From JACVRM01 sp963755085 (GTDB taxonomy: Bacteria; Actinomycetota; Thermoleophilia; Gaiellales; Gaiellaceae): a stretch of DNA of 64,000 nucleotides. Location: positions 241,473 through 305,472 of the forward strand of contig CAVWIN010000008.1 of assembly GCA_963755085.1 (NCBI GenBank). The letters are read 5' to 3'. Below, piece by piece: positions 17,413-27,850 of the stretch (position 1 is the first letter of the stretch; every line of letters starts with the position of its first letter). Under the pieces are notes generated by a model. The model had not been told where the DNA came from, searched no databases, and saw only the letters and a list, made by a program, of their open reading frames with translations. Position numbers and translations under genes: made by a program.

Positions 17413-19096
17413 ATGGCCAATCCGCACGCTCCCTACCACCCGATCATCTACGTCCGCGGCTTCGCCGGCACCCAGGGCGAAATCGAGGAGACGGTCGGCG
17501 ACCCGTACATGGGCTTCAACATCGGCAGCACCAAGTCGCGCCAGGTGTGGGACGGCAAGATGCGGCGCTACTACTTCGAGTCGCCGCTGGTGCGCCTCAA
17601 GGACGAGCCGATCTGGAAGCGACGCCGGACGGGCCCGAGCTTTCCAACGACCGCTACGACGATGTCTACGTCAACGGCGACGACCTGACCGCGCCTCATC
17701 CCGACGACCCGACCAGGCCGCTGCGCTCGGACGTCACGCTGCCGTACCAGTCGATCGCGATCCTGCGCTACTACGACGACGCCTCGGCCGACTTCGGCGA
17801 CGGCAAGGCGCATCCCATCGAGGAGTTCGCCAAGGGCCTGGGCCAGCTGATCCTGCGCATGCGCACGCTCGTCTGCCGCAAGAACGGCAAGCATCCGATC
17901 CGGCCCGACGAGACGCTCGACAACGGCGTCGACCGAGGCCGACTTCAAGGTCTACCTGGTGGCGCACTCGATGGGCGGACTGGTGTGCCGCGCCTTCCTG
18001 CAGAACCCGGCGCTCGGCGACGCCGCAGGCGCGCGCCGCCGTCGACAAGCTCTTCACCTACGCCACGCCGCACAACGGCATCGACCTGCGCGTGGTGCGC
18101 AACGTGCCCGGGCTGGAGCGCGCTCGGCGAGGCCACCAACTTCAACCGCGAGCGGATGGCCGGCTATCTGGGCCTGCCGCAAGGCACGACCGAGGTCGTC
18201 TCCGAGATCGTCGGCTTTCCGCCGGAGCGGGTGTTCAACCTGGTCGGCACCAACCCGGCCGACTACCTGGTGGCCAAGGGGCTGTCGTCCTGGGCGGTGG
18301 GCGAGTCCAGCGACGGCCTGGTGCGCATGGACAACGCCACCACCTTCGCCAAGGTCGGCGGCAAGCAGGTCGACTCGCCGCGCGCCTACGCCCACCGCAG
18401 CCACTCGGGCCAATACGGCATCGTCAACTCGGAAGAGGGCTTCCAGAACCTGACCCGGTTCCTGTTCGGCTCGGTCCGCGCCGACGGCTGGCTCGACGTG
18501 TTCGACGTGAAGCTGCCCGAAGAGGTGCAGCAGGCCTACGACCGGGACCACGATTCGGTGCGCGCCTCCTACCGGTTCGAGATCGTCGCCGCCCTGCGTG
18601 CCAGCCAGTGGCAACTGCATCGCCGCGTCGTGCGCGAGAACTCGGCGATCAGCCGCACCTACGACGAGCTGTTTCCCGAAGGACGCGGCACGGCCAGCGC
18701 GGGCCCAGCCGGGACAACAGCCCGCATCTGTTCTCGCTGTTCCTCGATCCGACCAAGAGCCAGAAGCGGCACCAGAGCGTCGCCTTCGCCTTCGACGTGG
18801 CGATCCTCGTGCCCGACTACGAGATCGACGGCGTGCTCTGGCTGAAGAAGCACTTCGAGGGCGGCTACCTGGTGCGAAAGCTGATCGTGGTCGAGGCCTT
18901 CGTCGACGCCACCACGCCGTCGGGCTGGCGGCTCGAGTACGGCATCCAGAGCGAGACGCCGAACGACACCTCGACCCTGGCCAATGCCCGCCTCGAGGGC
19001 GGCGCCCTCAAGTTCGAGATCCCGATCACCTCGCCGGTGGACGCGCGCCCCAGCGTCGGCGGCCAGCTGCGGATCGAGATCCGCAACTGGTCCTGA
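17413..19096 (+). CDS. Lipase/esterase-like alpha/beta hydrolase (frameshifted)
   Basis: About 561 residues, probably cytoplasmic or non-classically exported because no signal peptide is seen. The start (YHPIIYVRGFAGT) resembles the oxyanion-hole strand of triacylglycerol lipases, and AHSMGGLVCRAFL gives the nucleophile elbow (serine in a GHSMG-type context with alanine in place of the first glycine). The FTYATPHNGIDL stretch is typical of lipases. The C-terminal 190 residues form an extra domain of unknown type. Indels lie near 17,625, 17,930, 18,020, 18,118 and 18,700. The second ends of the catalytic triad cannot be assigned securely. Confidence 0.7.
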
Positions 19097-19111
19097 GTCC
19101 GGCTGCTGCCT

Positions 19112-19136
19112 GACCGGCCGGCCGCCCCGGCCGGTC
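19112..19136 (+). terminator. Strong hairpin after lipase-like gene
   Basis: A perfect 10-bp stem (GACCGGCCGG/CCGGCCGGTC) around a 5-base loop begins 15 bases after the stop at 19,096. There is no T-run after it. It fits a transcription terminator of the lipase-like gene. Confidence 0.55.
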
Positions 19137-19258
19137 GCGCGCGTGCCGATGTAACGCGGACGAATCGTCGCTCGTCGCGGACGATCGGCCTAATGGGGGA
19201 CTTGTTCGCCGCCGGCGGTCGATCGCATCATTTCCCACCCTTTCAACGGAGCAGACCG

Positions 19259-20287
19259 ATGCCCCCGATCAGCAGCGAAACCGCCAAGACACTCGGCGAC
19301 ACGATCAAGATGGTCAAGAGCATCGAGGCCCAGGATGCCAAGATCCAGCCGCAGTACAAGAAGATGTCGGAAGGTCTCCAGAACGGCATCGACAACGCCA
19401 GCGAGGAGGAGATCTCGCTCTACCGGCCGCAGCTCGAAAAGGTCGGCAAGCTGATCGACATCTGCCTCGGCACGATCCAGGGCGCGATCGGGCTGCTCTC
19501 GCAACTGCGCAAGGACGAGGCGCTGATGGCGGCCAAGTTCGACCAGATCGAAAAGCTGGTCAAGTCGGTGGCAACCAAGCGCAAGAAGCTCGCCGAGCAG
19601 TCGGCCGAGGCGCGCAAGCTCGACGCCGACGCCGAGAAGGCGCTGGCCGCGGCGCAGAAGGGGGCGCAGTCGGCCGAGGCCGACCTCAGCGCCCTGCAGG
19701 CCGCGGTGGCGAGCTTCATGAAGACGATCGCCTACATCGATGTCGAGACGCCCAAGCTCGAGGCCGCCGCGAAGAAGGCCTACGAGAAGAAGGACCAGAA
19801 GACTCTCACCGACTCGCGCACCGAGCTGATCGATTTCCTCCAGTACAAGACCGGGCCGAACGCGATGCGCTCGCGGATCGAGAAGTACAAGAAGCAGTAC
19901 CCGGACATCACCCGCGAGCAGCGCAACGAGGTGCAGTACATGCTCGACGACATGGAGCGCGCCGACAGCTCCCTGGCGGACGTCGACAAGAGGCTCAAGG
20001 AGCTGATGAAGCTCGGCCAGGTGAAGAAGGAGGAAAAGCCCGAGCCGCCCGCCAGGAAGGCGATGCCCGCCGGCGAGGTCGCCAAGGCAGGCAAGGCGCT
20101 CGGCATCGAGGCGAAGGACTATCCGAAGCTGGCCAAGGTCCTCAACGAGCAGCCGCGCTTCAAGTGGGCCGACGCGCTGGGCAGGCTCGCCGTCACGCTC
20201 AAGCTCAAGGTCACCGACGGCAAGAAGCTCGTCGAGCTCCTCAACAAGGTCGATTCGATCAAGAAGGCCCAGTTGATCGACATCTGA
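19259..20287 (+). CDS. Coiled-coil protein of unknown function
   Basis: A 342-residue soluble protein with no signal peptide and no membrane segment. Residues about 10-260 are strongly helical and rich in Lys, Ala, Glu and Gln, with heptad-like stretches such as KSVATKRKKLAEQSAEARKL. A Pro-rich hinge (EEKPEPPARK) near residue 265 leads to a compact C-terminal 75-residue segment (KALGIEAKDYPKLAKVLNEQ) with a repeated leucine pattern. I do not recognise the family. The frame is intact and the ATG has a GGAG ribosome site; an upstream ATG at 19,193 is less likely. It precedes an alpha/beta hydrolase by 32 bases. Confidence 0.75.
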   Translation: MPPISSETAKTLGDTIKMVKSIEAQDAKIQPQYKKMSEGLQNGIDNASEEEISLYRPQLEKVGKLIDICLGTIQGAIGLLSQLRKDEALMAAKFDQIEKLVKSVATKRKKLAEQSAEARKLDADAEKALAAAQKGAQSAEADLSALQAAVASFMKTIAYIDVETPKLEAAAKKAYEKKDQKTLTDSRTELIDFLQYKTGPNAMRSRIEKYKKQYPDITREQRNEVQYMLDDMERADSSLADVDKRLKELMKLGQVKKEEKPEPPARKAMPAGEVAKAGKALGIEAKDYPKLAKVLNEQPRFKWADALGRLAVTLKLKVTDGKKLVELLNKVDSIKKAQLIDI

Positions 20288-20319
20288 AGGCCCGCGCACC
20301 CCTTCGGCAGAATCGGCTC

Positions 20320-21228
20320 ATGCTCTCGCCCCTGCTCCAGGTTCTCATCCGCCGCCGCGGCTGGCTCGCGCTCGCTGCCGTCTCGGCGACGGCGGTGTCG
20401 GTCGGCTACGCCGGCCTGGAGACGCAGCAGCGCAAGTGGATCTTCCAGGCGGCCCGGGCGCCCGAGTCGACCCCTGCCGAGCTCGAGCAGGCGGCGCGGG
20501 CCGGCGGGATGGAGAGCGTCTGGATCGAGCACCTCTCGCCCACCACGGGCCGGCCGATCCGCCTGCACGCGCTCTGGGCCAGCCACGCCGATCCGCGCGC
20601 GCCGCTGCTGCTCTACCTGCACGGCGCCCGGCGCGACGTCGGCCGCAGCACCTTCCGGGTCGAGCAGATGCGCGAGCTCGGCTTCTCGGTGCTCGCGGTC
20701 GACTACCGCGGCTTCGGCAACAGCACCGACGAGCTGCCCTCGGAGGCCGGCGTGGTCGAGGACGCCGAGGCGGCCTGGCGCTGGCTCGCCGAGCAGCGGC
20801 CGGGACAGCCGCGCTACGTCTTCGGCCATTCGCTCGGCGGCGCGATCGCGGTGCAGCTCGCCGCCCGCCTTGCCGACGACGCACCCGGCGACACGCCTCG
20901 GGGCGTGATCGTCGAAGGCACCTTCACCTCGATCGGCGACATGTTCGCCACCTTCAAGTGGGGCTGGCTGCCGATCTCGATGCTGATCACCGAGCGCTTC
21001 GACTCGCTCGCCGCGGTGCCGCGGATCAAGTCGCCCCTCATGATCGTCCATGGCAGCGACGACGCGCTCGTGCCGTCGCGCTTCGGCCAGAGGCTCTACG
21101 AGCAGGCCACCGTGGCCAAGCGGTTCGTCCTGATCGAGGGCGGAACGCATTCCACCACCACCTGGCGCGGCGCCGAGCAATACCGGGCGGCACTGCGCGA
21201 GTTCTTCGGCGTCGGCAAGGCCGGCTGA
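20320..21228 (+). CDS. Alpha/beta hydrolase (serine hydrolase, membrane-anchored)
   Basis: A 302-residue hydrolase. Residues about 11-32 form one N-terminal hydrophobic helix, a signal anchor. The catalytic set is visible: oxyanion segment LLYLHGARRDVG, nucleophile elbow GHSLGG (serine near residue 170), acid HGSDDALVPS, and histidine GGTHSTTT. The layout matches the BAAT/YqiA-like or FrsA-like alpha/beta hydrolases with a DYRGFG stretch. Substrate unknown; esters or thioesters are likely for the family. Frame intact, 32 bases after the coiled-coil gene, so probably one operon. Confidence 0.85.
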   Translation: MLSPLLQVLIRRRGWLALAAVSATAVSVGYAGLETQQRKWIFQAARAPESTPAELEQAARAGGMESVWIEHLSPTTGRPIRLHALWASHADPRAPLLLYLHGARRDVGRSTFRVEQMRELGFSVLAVDYRGFGNSTDELPSEAGVVEDAEAAWRWLAEQRPGQPRYVFGHSLGGAIAVQLAARLADDAPGDTPRGVIVEGTFTSIGDMFATFKWGWLPISMLITERFDSLAAVPRIKSPLMIVHGSDDALVPSRFGQRLYEQATVAKRFVLIEGGTHSTTTWRGAEQYRAALREFFGVGKAG

Positions 21229-21252
21229 GTCGCCGCCGGCCCGGCGACGCCC

Positions 21253-22863
21253 TCAGCCGGGCATGACGAACGCGGTCGGCATCGGCGCCGGCTCCGGGCG
21301 AGCCCGGTTGCGCGATCGGTGCATCGTCGGCACCAGCCAGCCGATGCACGCGCCGACCGCCATGGCGGTGCCGACCATGCGCGGCGCCGCCTCGCTCAGC
21401 CGCGCCGCCATTTCCGGCGAAACGCCGGCCAGCAACTGCAGCACGCTCCACTGCACCAGGCCGAGCGCGACCGCCATCGATGCCGCCTCGATGGCACGCA
21501 GGCGCAGCCGCCCCGCATGGTCGACCGGCTCCGTGTCGTCGGCGGTCCAGGCGACCGCGACCGTGATGAAGAAGGTCATCAGCAGCCAGGGCCAGCGATC
21601 GAGCGTCGTCGTCCACGCCTCCTCGAAGGCGCCGGGCGTGGACAGCGACTGGAAGATGTTGCCGGACTTGTCGAAGACAAAGCGGAACACCAGCGAGACC
21701 ACGAACGACGCGGCCGCGGCGATGACGCCCGAGACCGCGTAGGCGGCGAACGGCCGCCCCCCGCCGGGAAGCCGGGTGGCGAACGGCCACACCGACTTCG
21801 GGTAGATGGCGGCGACGATCGCGATCGCGTACACGATGGGCACCATGACCAGGATGCGCAGGTTCTGCGGCAGCGGCAGCGGGTCGATGAAGCGGCGCAT
21901 CATCAGCGGCACGAACAGCATCGCCAGGAACACCAGCCCGGCGACGAGGACGACGTCGTGCGAGGTCAGCGGCCCGCGCGTTGCCGGCAGGCCGGCGAAG
22001 CCGAGCTGGATGAGCGCGTCGCGGCGGCGGGCGTGGTTGCGCGCGCTTTCGAGCACGCCGGCGCTGATGAAGTTGCAGAGCGAATCCTGCAGCGCCGACA
22101 GCTCCGAGTCGAAGACCTTGCGCGAATGCGCCACCAGCCGCGAATCGCTGCCGCCGTCGAGCTCGTCCAGGGTTCGGGCATCGAGGAACTCGGAGAGCTT
22201 GTCGATCCGCTCGCGGATCTCGGGCAGGGTGGTCCGATGCTGGTCGACGTAGCGGCCGAAGGCGTGCGAGGCCTCCCAGCGCTGCACATGGCCGTAGAGG
22301 GCGACGCTGCGCGCCCAGCGGTGCTTGATGGTGTCGGTCGGCTCGCGCACCCAGGCCTCGTCGACGTCCATGGAGCGCAGCACGCCGCGCACCTGGGCCA
22401 GCGCCTCGGGCCCCGGTGCGTACTCGGAGTCGCGCAGGAAGCGGCTCAGCTCGCGCACCTCCCAGGGGATGTTGCCGACGTCCTGGAACCAGCGCTTGAC
22501 GCTGGCGTCGATCTTGCCGAGCCCGGGGAAGTGCGGCAGCAGCGAGGTCAGGAGCAGGGCCGAGAGCAGCGGGCCGGGCAGGGCGCGCGCGTCGGCCGGC
22601 ACCGGGCTGGGGTCGATCAGCGGCATCAGGATGCGCGGGTCGATCGCGCCGATGCCGCCGCCGAGGACGATGAACAGGCCGAGCATCGCGATGACATAGC
22701 CGCCACAGGCGGACCAGTAGCGCCAGAAGGTGGTGGTCGAGCGTGCGGGGCGCGGATCCTGGCGCGGTTCGTTGAAGCGGTGGACGGCATAGAACAGCAC
22801 GACGAGCCCGCCGAAGAACCACTGAACCATCAATGCGCCGTCGGGCGAGCCGGTCGTGCCCAT
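21253..22863 (-). CDS. Large multi-pass membrane protein of unknown function
   Basis: A 536-residue protein. Hydrophobic helices occur near residues 12-30, 50-75, 95-110, and a C-terminal set of about six from residue 300 on. Between them is a soluble domain (about 115-290) rich in charged helices. I do not recognise the family. The GGSDSRLVAHSRKVF stretch and the RALPGPLLSALLL stretch have no obvious catalytic motif. The ATG at 22,863 is preceded by AGGAGA. Frame intact. The gene converges on the alpha/beta hydrolase with 24 bases between stops. Confidence 0.75.
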   Translation of the reverse strand: MGTTGSPDGALMVQWFFGGLVVLFYAVHRFNEPRQDPRPARSTTTFWRYWSACGGYVIAMLGLFIVLGGGIGAIDPRILMPLIDPSPVPADARALPGPLLSALLLTSLLPHFPGLGKIDASVKRWFQDVGNIPWEVRELSRFLRDSEYAPGPEALAQVRGVLRSMDVDEAWVREPTDTIKHRWARSVALYGHVQRWEASHAFGRYVDQHRTTLPEIRERIDKLSEFLDARTLDELDGGSDSRLVAHSRKVFDSELSALQDSLCNFISAGVLESARNHARRRDALIQLGFAGLPATRGPLTSHDVVLVAGLVFLAMLFVPLMMRRFIDPLPLPQNLRILVMVPIVYAIAIVAAIYPKSVWPFATRLPGGGRPFAAYAVSGVIAAAASFVVSLVFRFVFDKSGNIFQSLSTPGAFEEAWTTTLDRWPWLLMTFFITVAVAWTADDTEPVDHAGRLRLRAIEAASMAVALGLVQWSVLQLLAGVSPEMAARLSEAAPRMVGTAMAVGACIGWLVPTMHRSRNRARPEPAPMPTAFVMPG

Positions 22864-22998
22864 GGTGCTTCTCCTGCCGGCATCGCGCCGGCGTGTGTCG
22901 AGACCATGCCAGATTAAGCGCCGCGCCGCCTCGTTCGCAATGGGGAAACATGACAGTACGCTAAGGTCGCGGCACAACATTCCGAAGGGAGCCCCCGC

Positions 22999-23463
22999 AT
23001 GTCGATCCTCGTCCTTTCGCTGCTGATCGGCGTCGTCGCCGGCTTGCGGGCGATGACCGCGCCGGCCGCTGTCGCCTGGGCGGCGCACGCCGGCGGGCTC
23101 TCGCTCGCCGGCACGCCCCTGGCCTTCATGGGCCATGTCGCGGCGCTCTGGGTGTTCGGCGTGCTGGCGCTCGGCGAGCTGGTGACCGACCAGCTGCCGA
23201 AGACGCCGAGCCGCAAGGTCCCGGTGCAGTTCGGCACCCGGATCGTCATGGGCGCGCTCTGCGGCGCGACGCTGGCCGCGCCGGGCGGCCAGCTCGTCAT
23301 CGGTGCGATCGCCGGCGCTGTCGGCGCGGTGATCGGCACGCTCGGCGGCGCTGCGGTGCGGGCGACGATGGCCCGGGCCTTCGGCCGCGACCTGCCTGCC
23401 GCGCTGATCGAAGACGCGGTCGCCATCGGCGGCGCCCTCGCGATCGTCTGCCTGGCGCGATAG
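22999..23463 (+). CDS. DUF4126 family membrane protein
   Basis: A 154-residue inner-membrane protein with about four hydrophobic segments. The opening LIGVVAGLRAMTAPAAVAW is characteristic of DUF4126, which has no known function. The family is widespread in bacteria and often stands alone. The start is an ATG with a GAAGGGAG site before it, and the frame is intact. Confidence 0.85.
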   Translation: MSILVLSLLIGVVAGLRAMTAPAAVAWAAHAGGLSLAGTPLAFMGHVAALWVFGVLALGELVTDQLPKTPSRKVPVQFGTRIVMGALCGATLAAPGGQLVIGAIAGAVGAVIGTLGGAAVRATMARAFGRDLPAALIEDAVAIGGALAIVCLAR

Positions 23464-23581
23464 GGCGCCGGCGGCCGGGCCGCGGTCCGGAGCCCTTCGG
23501 AGGCGGCCGCCTATCATCCGTTGCCGGCTTGCGTGCCCCCGCGGCCGGCACTTCTCCATCGGGGCCATGTCGAGGTCAACC

Positions 23582-24702
23582 ATGTTGAAAAACCTCATCC
23601 GCGGCGGCGCGCGTGCGCTGCTCGCGATCCTGGCGCTGCGTCGCCTCGCACCTTGCCTTCGCGCGAGCCGCCGACGCCGCCGCTGGTCGTCGGCTTCGTC
23701 TACGTCAGCCCGATCGGCGAGGCCGGCTGGACCTATCAGCACGAGCTCGGCCGGCGCGCGCTGGAGCGCGCGCTCGGCGCCGCGGGTGCAGGACGATCGT
23801 TCGTCGAGGCGGTCGCCGAAGGGCCCGACTCCGAGCGCGTGATGCGCGACCTGGTCGCCGCCCAGGGCGCGAAGCTGATCTTCGCGACCAGCTTCGGCTA
23901 CCTCGAGCCGGCGCTGCGCGTCGCCGCCGAGTTCCCGGCAGGCGCGGTTCGAGCACGCCGGCGGCTACAAGAGCGCGCCCAACCTCGCCACCTACGACGC
24001 CCGCTACTACGAGGCGCGCTGGCTCGCCGGCTGGCTCGCCGGCAGGGCGAGCAAGAGCGGCGTGGCCGGCTACGTCGCCGGCTTTCCGGTGCCCGAGGTC
24101 GTGCAGGGCATCAACGCCTTCGCGCTCGGCATGCGCGCCGCCAATCCGAAGGCGCACGGTGCGCGTCTCTGGCTCGACACCTGGTTCGATCCGGCCCGGG
24201 AGCGCGACGCGGCGCAGGCGCTGATCGATCAGGGCGCCGACGTGCTCACCCACCACAGCGCGCTCGCCGGCGGTGGCGCAGACGGCGCAGGCCAACTTCC
24301 GCGCAAGGGCGTGCGCGTCGTCTCCTACCCGAGCGACATGCGCGCGTTCGCGCCCGACGCGCAGCTCGCGGCGATCGTCCACCGCTGGGGCGGCTTCTAC
24401 ACGCGCGTCGCCGAGAGCGTGCTCGACGGCACGCTGGAAGGCCGGAGCCGATGTGGGGCGGCATCGCCAGCGGCATGGTCGACATCGACGCCGTCGATCC
24501 GGGCCTGCCGCAGGCGGTGTCGCGCGGCGTGCAGGCCGGCGCGCCGGCGATCGTCGCCGGCACGCTCCAGCCCTTCGCCGCGCCGCTGGTCGACAACGCC
24601 GGCGTCGTGCGGCTCGCGAGCGGCGCGCTCGGCGATGCGCAGATCAAGGCGATGGACTGGTTCGTCGAGGGCGTCGTCGGCAACGTGCCGAAGGCGCGCT
24701 GA
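23582..24702 (+). CDS. BMP-family (PnrA-like) substrate-binding protein (frameshifted)
   Basis: An exported binding protein of about 373 residues, similar to the basic membrane protein family of nucleoside-binding lipoproteins for ABC transporters. Characteristic segments are VGFVYVSPIGEAGWTYQHE at the start of the mature protein, GAKLIFATSFGYLEPAL, VAGYVAGFPVPEVVQGIN and the closing DWFVEGVVGNVPKAR. At least five indels (near 23,645, 23,790, 23,945, 24,165, 24,285 and 24,440) break the frame. No ABC permease or ATPase genes follow; a TRAP transporter lies next. So the gene is either an orphan or separated from its partners. Confidence 0.8.
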
Positions 24703-24715
24703 GCCGCCGCTCGTG

Positions 24716-24731
24716 CCCTGCGCAAGCAGGG
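24716..24731 (+). terminator. Stem-loop after BMP gene
   Basis: CCCTGC-GCAA-GCAGGG forms a 6-bp stem with a GNRA-type tetraloop followed by TTT, 13 bases after the stop at 24,702. It suits a short intrinsic terminator between the BMP gene and the TRAP operon. Confidence 0.5.
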
Positions 24732-24815
24732 TTTCGCCCGTTGCCCAAGGCGGCTGCCTCCCCTACCTTCCCGGGCGAGCCGCACCGGCCCCTTGCCCAT
24801 CCTCCAGGAGACACG

Positions 24816-25811
24816 ATGATCACGAAGAGAACCGCCCTGCGGGCGATCGCCGCCTGCGCCATCGTCGCAGGCGCCTTCGCACCGCTCGGCAGCGCCCAGG
24901 CGCAGACCAAGCTCAAGTGGGCGCACGTCTACGAGACCTCGGAGCCGTACCACAAGTGGTCGGTCTGGGCCGGCGAGGAGATCAAGAAGCGCACCAACGG
25001 CAAGTACGAGATCCAGGTGTTCCCGGCCTCCAGCTGGGCAAGGAAACCGACATCAACCAGGGCCTGACCCTGGGCACGGTGGACATCATCCTCACCGGCG
25101 CGAGCTTCGCCGGCCGCAGCTACCCGCCGCTGGCGATCGCCTACTTCCCGTTCATCTTCCGCGACGCCGAGCACCTGCTGGAGTACGCCAAGAGCGACGT
25201 CTTCAAGGAGCTGGCCAAGGGCTACGACGAGAAGACCGGCAACCACATCACCGCGCTTCACCTACTACGGCGCGCGCCAGCACCACCTCCAACCGGCCGA
25301 TCATCAAGCCCGAGGACATGAAGGGCCTGAAGATCCGCGTGCCCGACGCGCCGGCCTACATCGCCATTCCCGCAAGGCGCTGGGCGCCAACCCGACGCCG
25401 ATCGCTTTCGCCGAGGTCTACCTGGCGCTGCAGAACGGCACCGTCGACGCGCAGGAAAACCCGCTGCCGACGATCGAGGCGAAGAAGTTCTACGAGGTGC
25501 AGAAGAACATCATCGCTGACCGGCCACATCGTCGACGTCGCTGCTCACCGTGGTGTCGCGGCCAGACGCTGGAACAAGCTGACCGACGCCGAGAAGAAGA
25601 TCTTCACCGACGTGATGCAGGAAGCCGCCGACAAGGCCGGCCGCGAGATCGCCGCGTCCGAGGCCGAGCTGGTCGACGAGTTCAAGAAGAAGGGCAACAA
25701 CGTCATCGTCGTCGACAAGAAGCTTCCGCGACGCGGTGCTGAAGAACACCAAGCCGACCGACCTGGGCTACCGCCAGAAGGACTACGACCGCATCATCAA
25801 GCATCAAGTGA
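24816..25811 (+). CDS. dctP: TRAP transporter solute-binding protein, DctP type (frameshifted)
   Basis: A periplasmic binding protein of about 331 residues. The signal peptide ends near residue 30 (SAQAQTK). The carboxylate-binding arginine lies in GLKIRVPDA; the LQNGTVDAQENPLPTI segment is a hallmark of DctP-family proteins that bind C4-dicarboxylates and other organic acids. Indels are near 25,035, 25,265, 25,372, 25,520, 25,545, 25,728 and 25,803. First gene of a dctPQM operon; the ATG has a CAGGAGA site. Confidence 0.9.
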
Positions 25812-25860
25812 GCCGCCGAAGCGCCGGCGGCAGCGCCAGCAGCCGGCACGATGGACAACG

Positions 25861-26431
25861 ATGAGCATCGACGACGCCCAAGGTGATGGGCGACGACGGC
25901 GAGTTCCACGCCCAGCGACGAGGCGGTGGACCTGTCCGGCACGACCGTCGAGGCCTGGGTCGCGCTGGCGCTTCTTCTGGGTGCTCGGCCTCACGGTCTT
26001 CTACCAGTTCATCACCCGCTACGTGCTGCAACGACTCGGCCGCCTGGACCGAGGAGATCGCGCGCTACCTGCTGATCGGCGACGGTGTTCGTCGGCGCCA
26101 CGATCGGCGTGGCCAAGAACAACCACATCCAGGTCGACTTCCTCTACCGCTACCTGCCGCGCCGCGTCGGCCGCTGGCTGGCGACGGCTGGTGGACGTGC
26201 TGCGCATCGCCTTCTTCGCCGCGACGGCGGTGCTGACGGTGCAGATGATGCTGAAGATGGGCAACGACGCGGATGACCATCGTCGACCTGCCGATGAACA
26301 TCGTCTACGGCGTCGTGCCTGTTCGGCTTCGTGGCGATGACGCTGCGCTCGATCTGGGTCATGCGCGTGCACTTGCGGCGCGGCTACAGCGTGCTGGAGC
26401 GGCCCGAGTCCATCGATGGACGACCGCCTGA
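25861..26431 (+). CDS. dctQ: TRAP transporter small permease, DctQ type (frameshifted)
   Basis: About 190 residues with four hydrophobic helices (for example VLGLTVFYQFITRYV and GTVFVGATIGVAKNN after repair). The TEEIARYLLIG segment at the end of helix 2 and HIQVDFLYRYLP are typical of DctQ. It bridges the binding protein and the large permease. An indel-laden C-terminus makes the stop uncertain; I used the TGA just before the next ATG. A second ATG lies ten bases upstream of the chosen start. Confidence 0.85.
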
Positions 26432-26449
26432 GCCGCCAAGGCCGCTGCC

Positions 26450-27850
26450 ATGCTCAAGATCATCTTCCTGTTCCTGATGGCCAGCGGCCTGCCGGTGGCC
26501 ATCGCGATGGCCGGCTCGTCGCTGCTCTACATCCTGTTCTCAGCGGCAACCTGCCGCCGTTCGTGGTGATCCACCGCATGGTCAGCGGCATCGACAGCTT
26601 TCCGCTGCTGGCGGTGCCGTTCTTCATCCTGGCCGGCAACCTGATGAACAACGCCGGCATCACCAACCGCATCTACAACTTCGCGCTGGCGCTGGTCGGC
26701 TGGCTGAAGGGCGGCCTGGGCCACGTCAACGTCGTCGGCTCGGTGATCTTCGCCGGCATGAGCGGCACCGCGATCGCCGACGCCGCCGGCCTGGGCACGA
26801 TCGAGATCAAGGCCATGCAGGACCATGGCTACGCGACCGAGTTCGCGGTCGGCGTCACGGCCGCCTCGGCCACGCTCGGGCCGATCATCCCGCCCAGCCT
26901 GCCCTTCGTGATCTACGGGATGATGGCCAACGTCTCGGTCGGCGCGCTGTTCCTGGCCGGCATCCTGCCCGGCGTGCTGATGGCGCTGCTGATGATGCTC
27001 ACGGTGGCCTACTACGCGCACAAGAACAGCTGGGGCGGCGACGTCAAGTTCTCGTGGCCGCGCTTCGTCAAGGCGATGGTCGAGACTGGCGGTCGTGATC
27101 GGCTGGCCGCTGGCGCTCTGGGCTGCTGGTCGACAGGCCGGCGCTGCCGGCGCAGCTCGCGGTGGTCGTCGCGCCTGGTCGCTGCTGTTCGTCGCTCGAC
27201 AGCATCTTCCGCTTCCAGGCGGTGCTGCCGATCATGACGCCGGTGCTGCTGATCGGCGGCATGACCACGGGCCTGTTCACGCCCACCGAAGGCGCCATCG
27301 CCGCCTGCGTCTGGGCGATGGTGCTGGGCCTGGCCTGGTACAAGACGCTGAGCTGGAAGATGTTCGTCAAGGTCTGCCTGGACACGGTCGAGACCACCGC
27401 CACGGTGCTGTTCATCGTCGCCGCGGCCTCGATCTTCGGCTGGATGCTCACCGCCACCGGCGTCACCGCCGCGATCGCCGAGTGGGTGCTGGCGCTTCAC
27501 CAAGGAGCCCTGGGTGTTCCTGCTGCTGGCCAACCTGCTGATGCTGTTCGTCGGCTGCTTCCTCGAGCCGACCGCGGCGATCACGATCCTGGTGCCGATC
27601 CTGGTGCCGATCGCCGCAAGCTCGGCATCGACCTGGTGCACTTCGGCCTGGTGATGGTGCTCAACCTGATGATCGGCCTGCTGCACCCGCCGATGGGCAT
27701 GGTGCTGTTCGTGCTGGCGCGCGTGGCCAAGCTCTCGTCGAGCGCACGACGATGGCCATCCTGCCGTGGCTGGTGCCGCTGCTGGTGAGCCTGGTGATCC
27801 TGACCTACGTGCCGGCGATCGTGCTCTGGCTGCCGCGGATGTTCATGTAG
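26450..27850 (+). CDS. dctM: TRAP transporter large permease, DctM type (frameshifted)
   Basis: About 466 residues with a dozen hydrophobic helices, the channel of the TRAP system. Signature stretches include GIDSFPLLAVPFFILAGNLM, SVIFAGMSGTAIADAAGLG, TLGPIIPPSLPFVIYG and TTGLFTPTEGAIAACVWA. Indels occur near 26,540, 27,090-27,190, 27,500, 27,617 and 27,740. The gene ends 8 bases inside the convergent dioxygenase gene. Completes the dctPQM operon; substrate not determinable from sequence. Confidence 0.9.

Noticed and set aside
21319..22917. Plus-strand frame of 532 residues opposite the large membrane protein
   Set aside because: His/Arg/Asp-rich antisense translation; the minus frame has proper helices and a good start.
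23645..24702. BMP gene as a true pseudogene
   Set aside because: Its frameshifts match the density in neighbouring housekeeping genes, so sequencing error is the better explanation.
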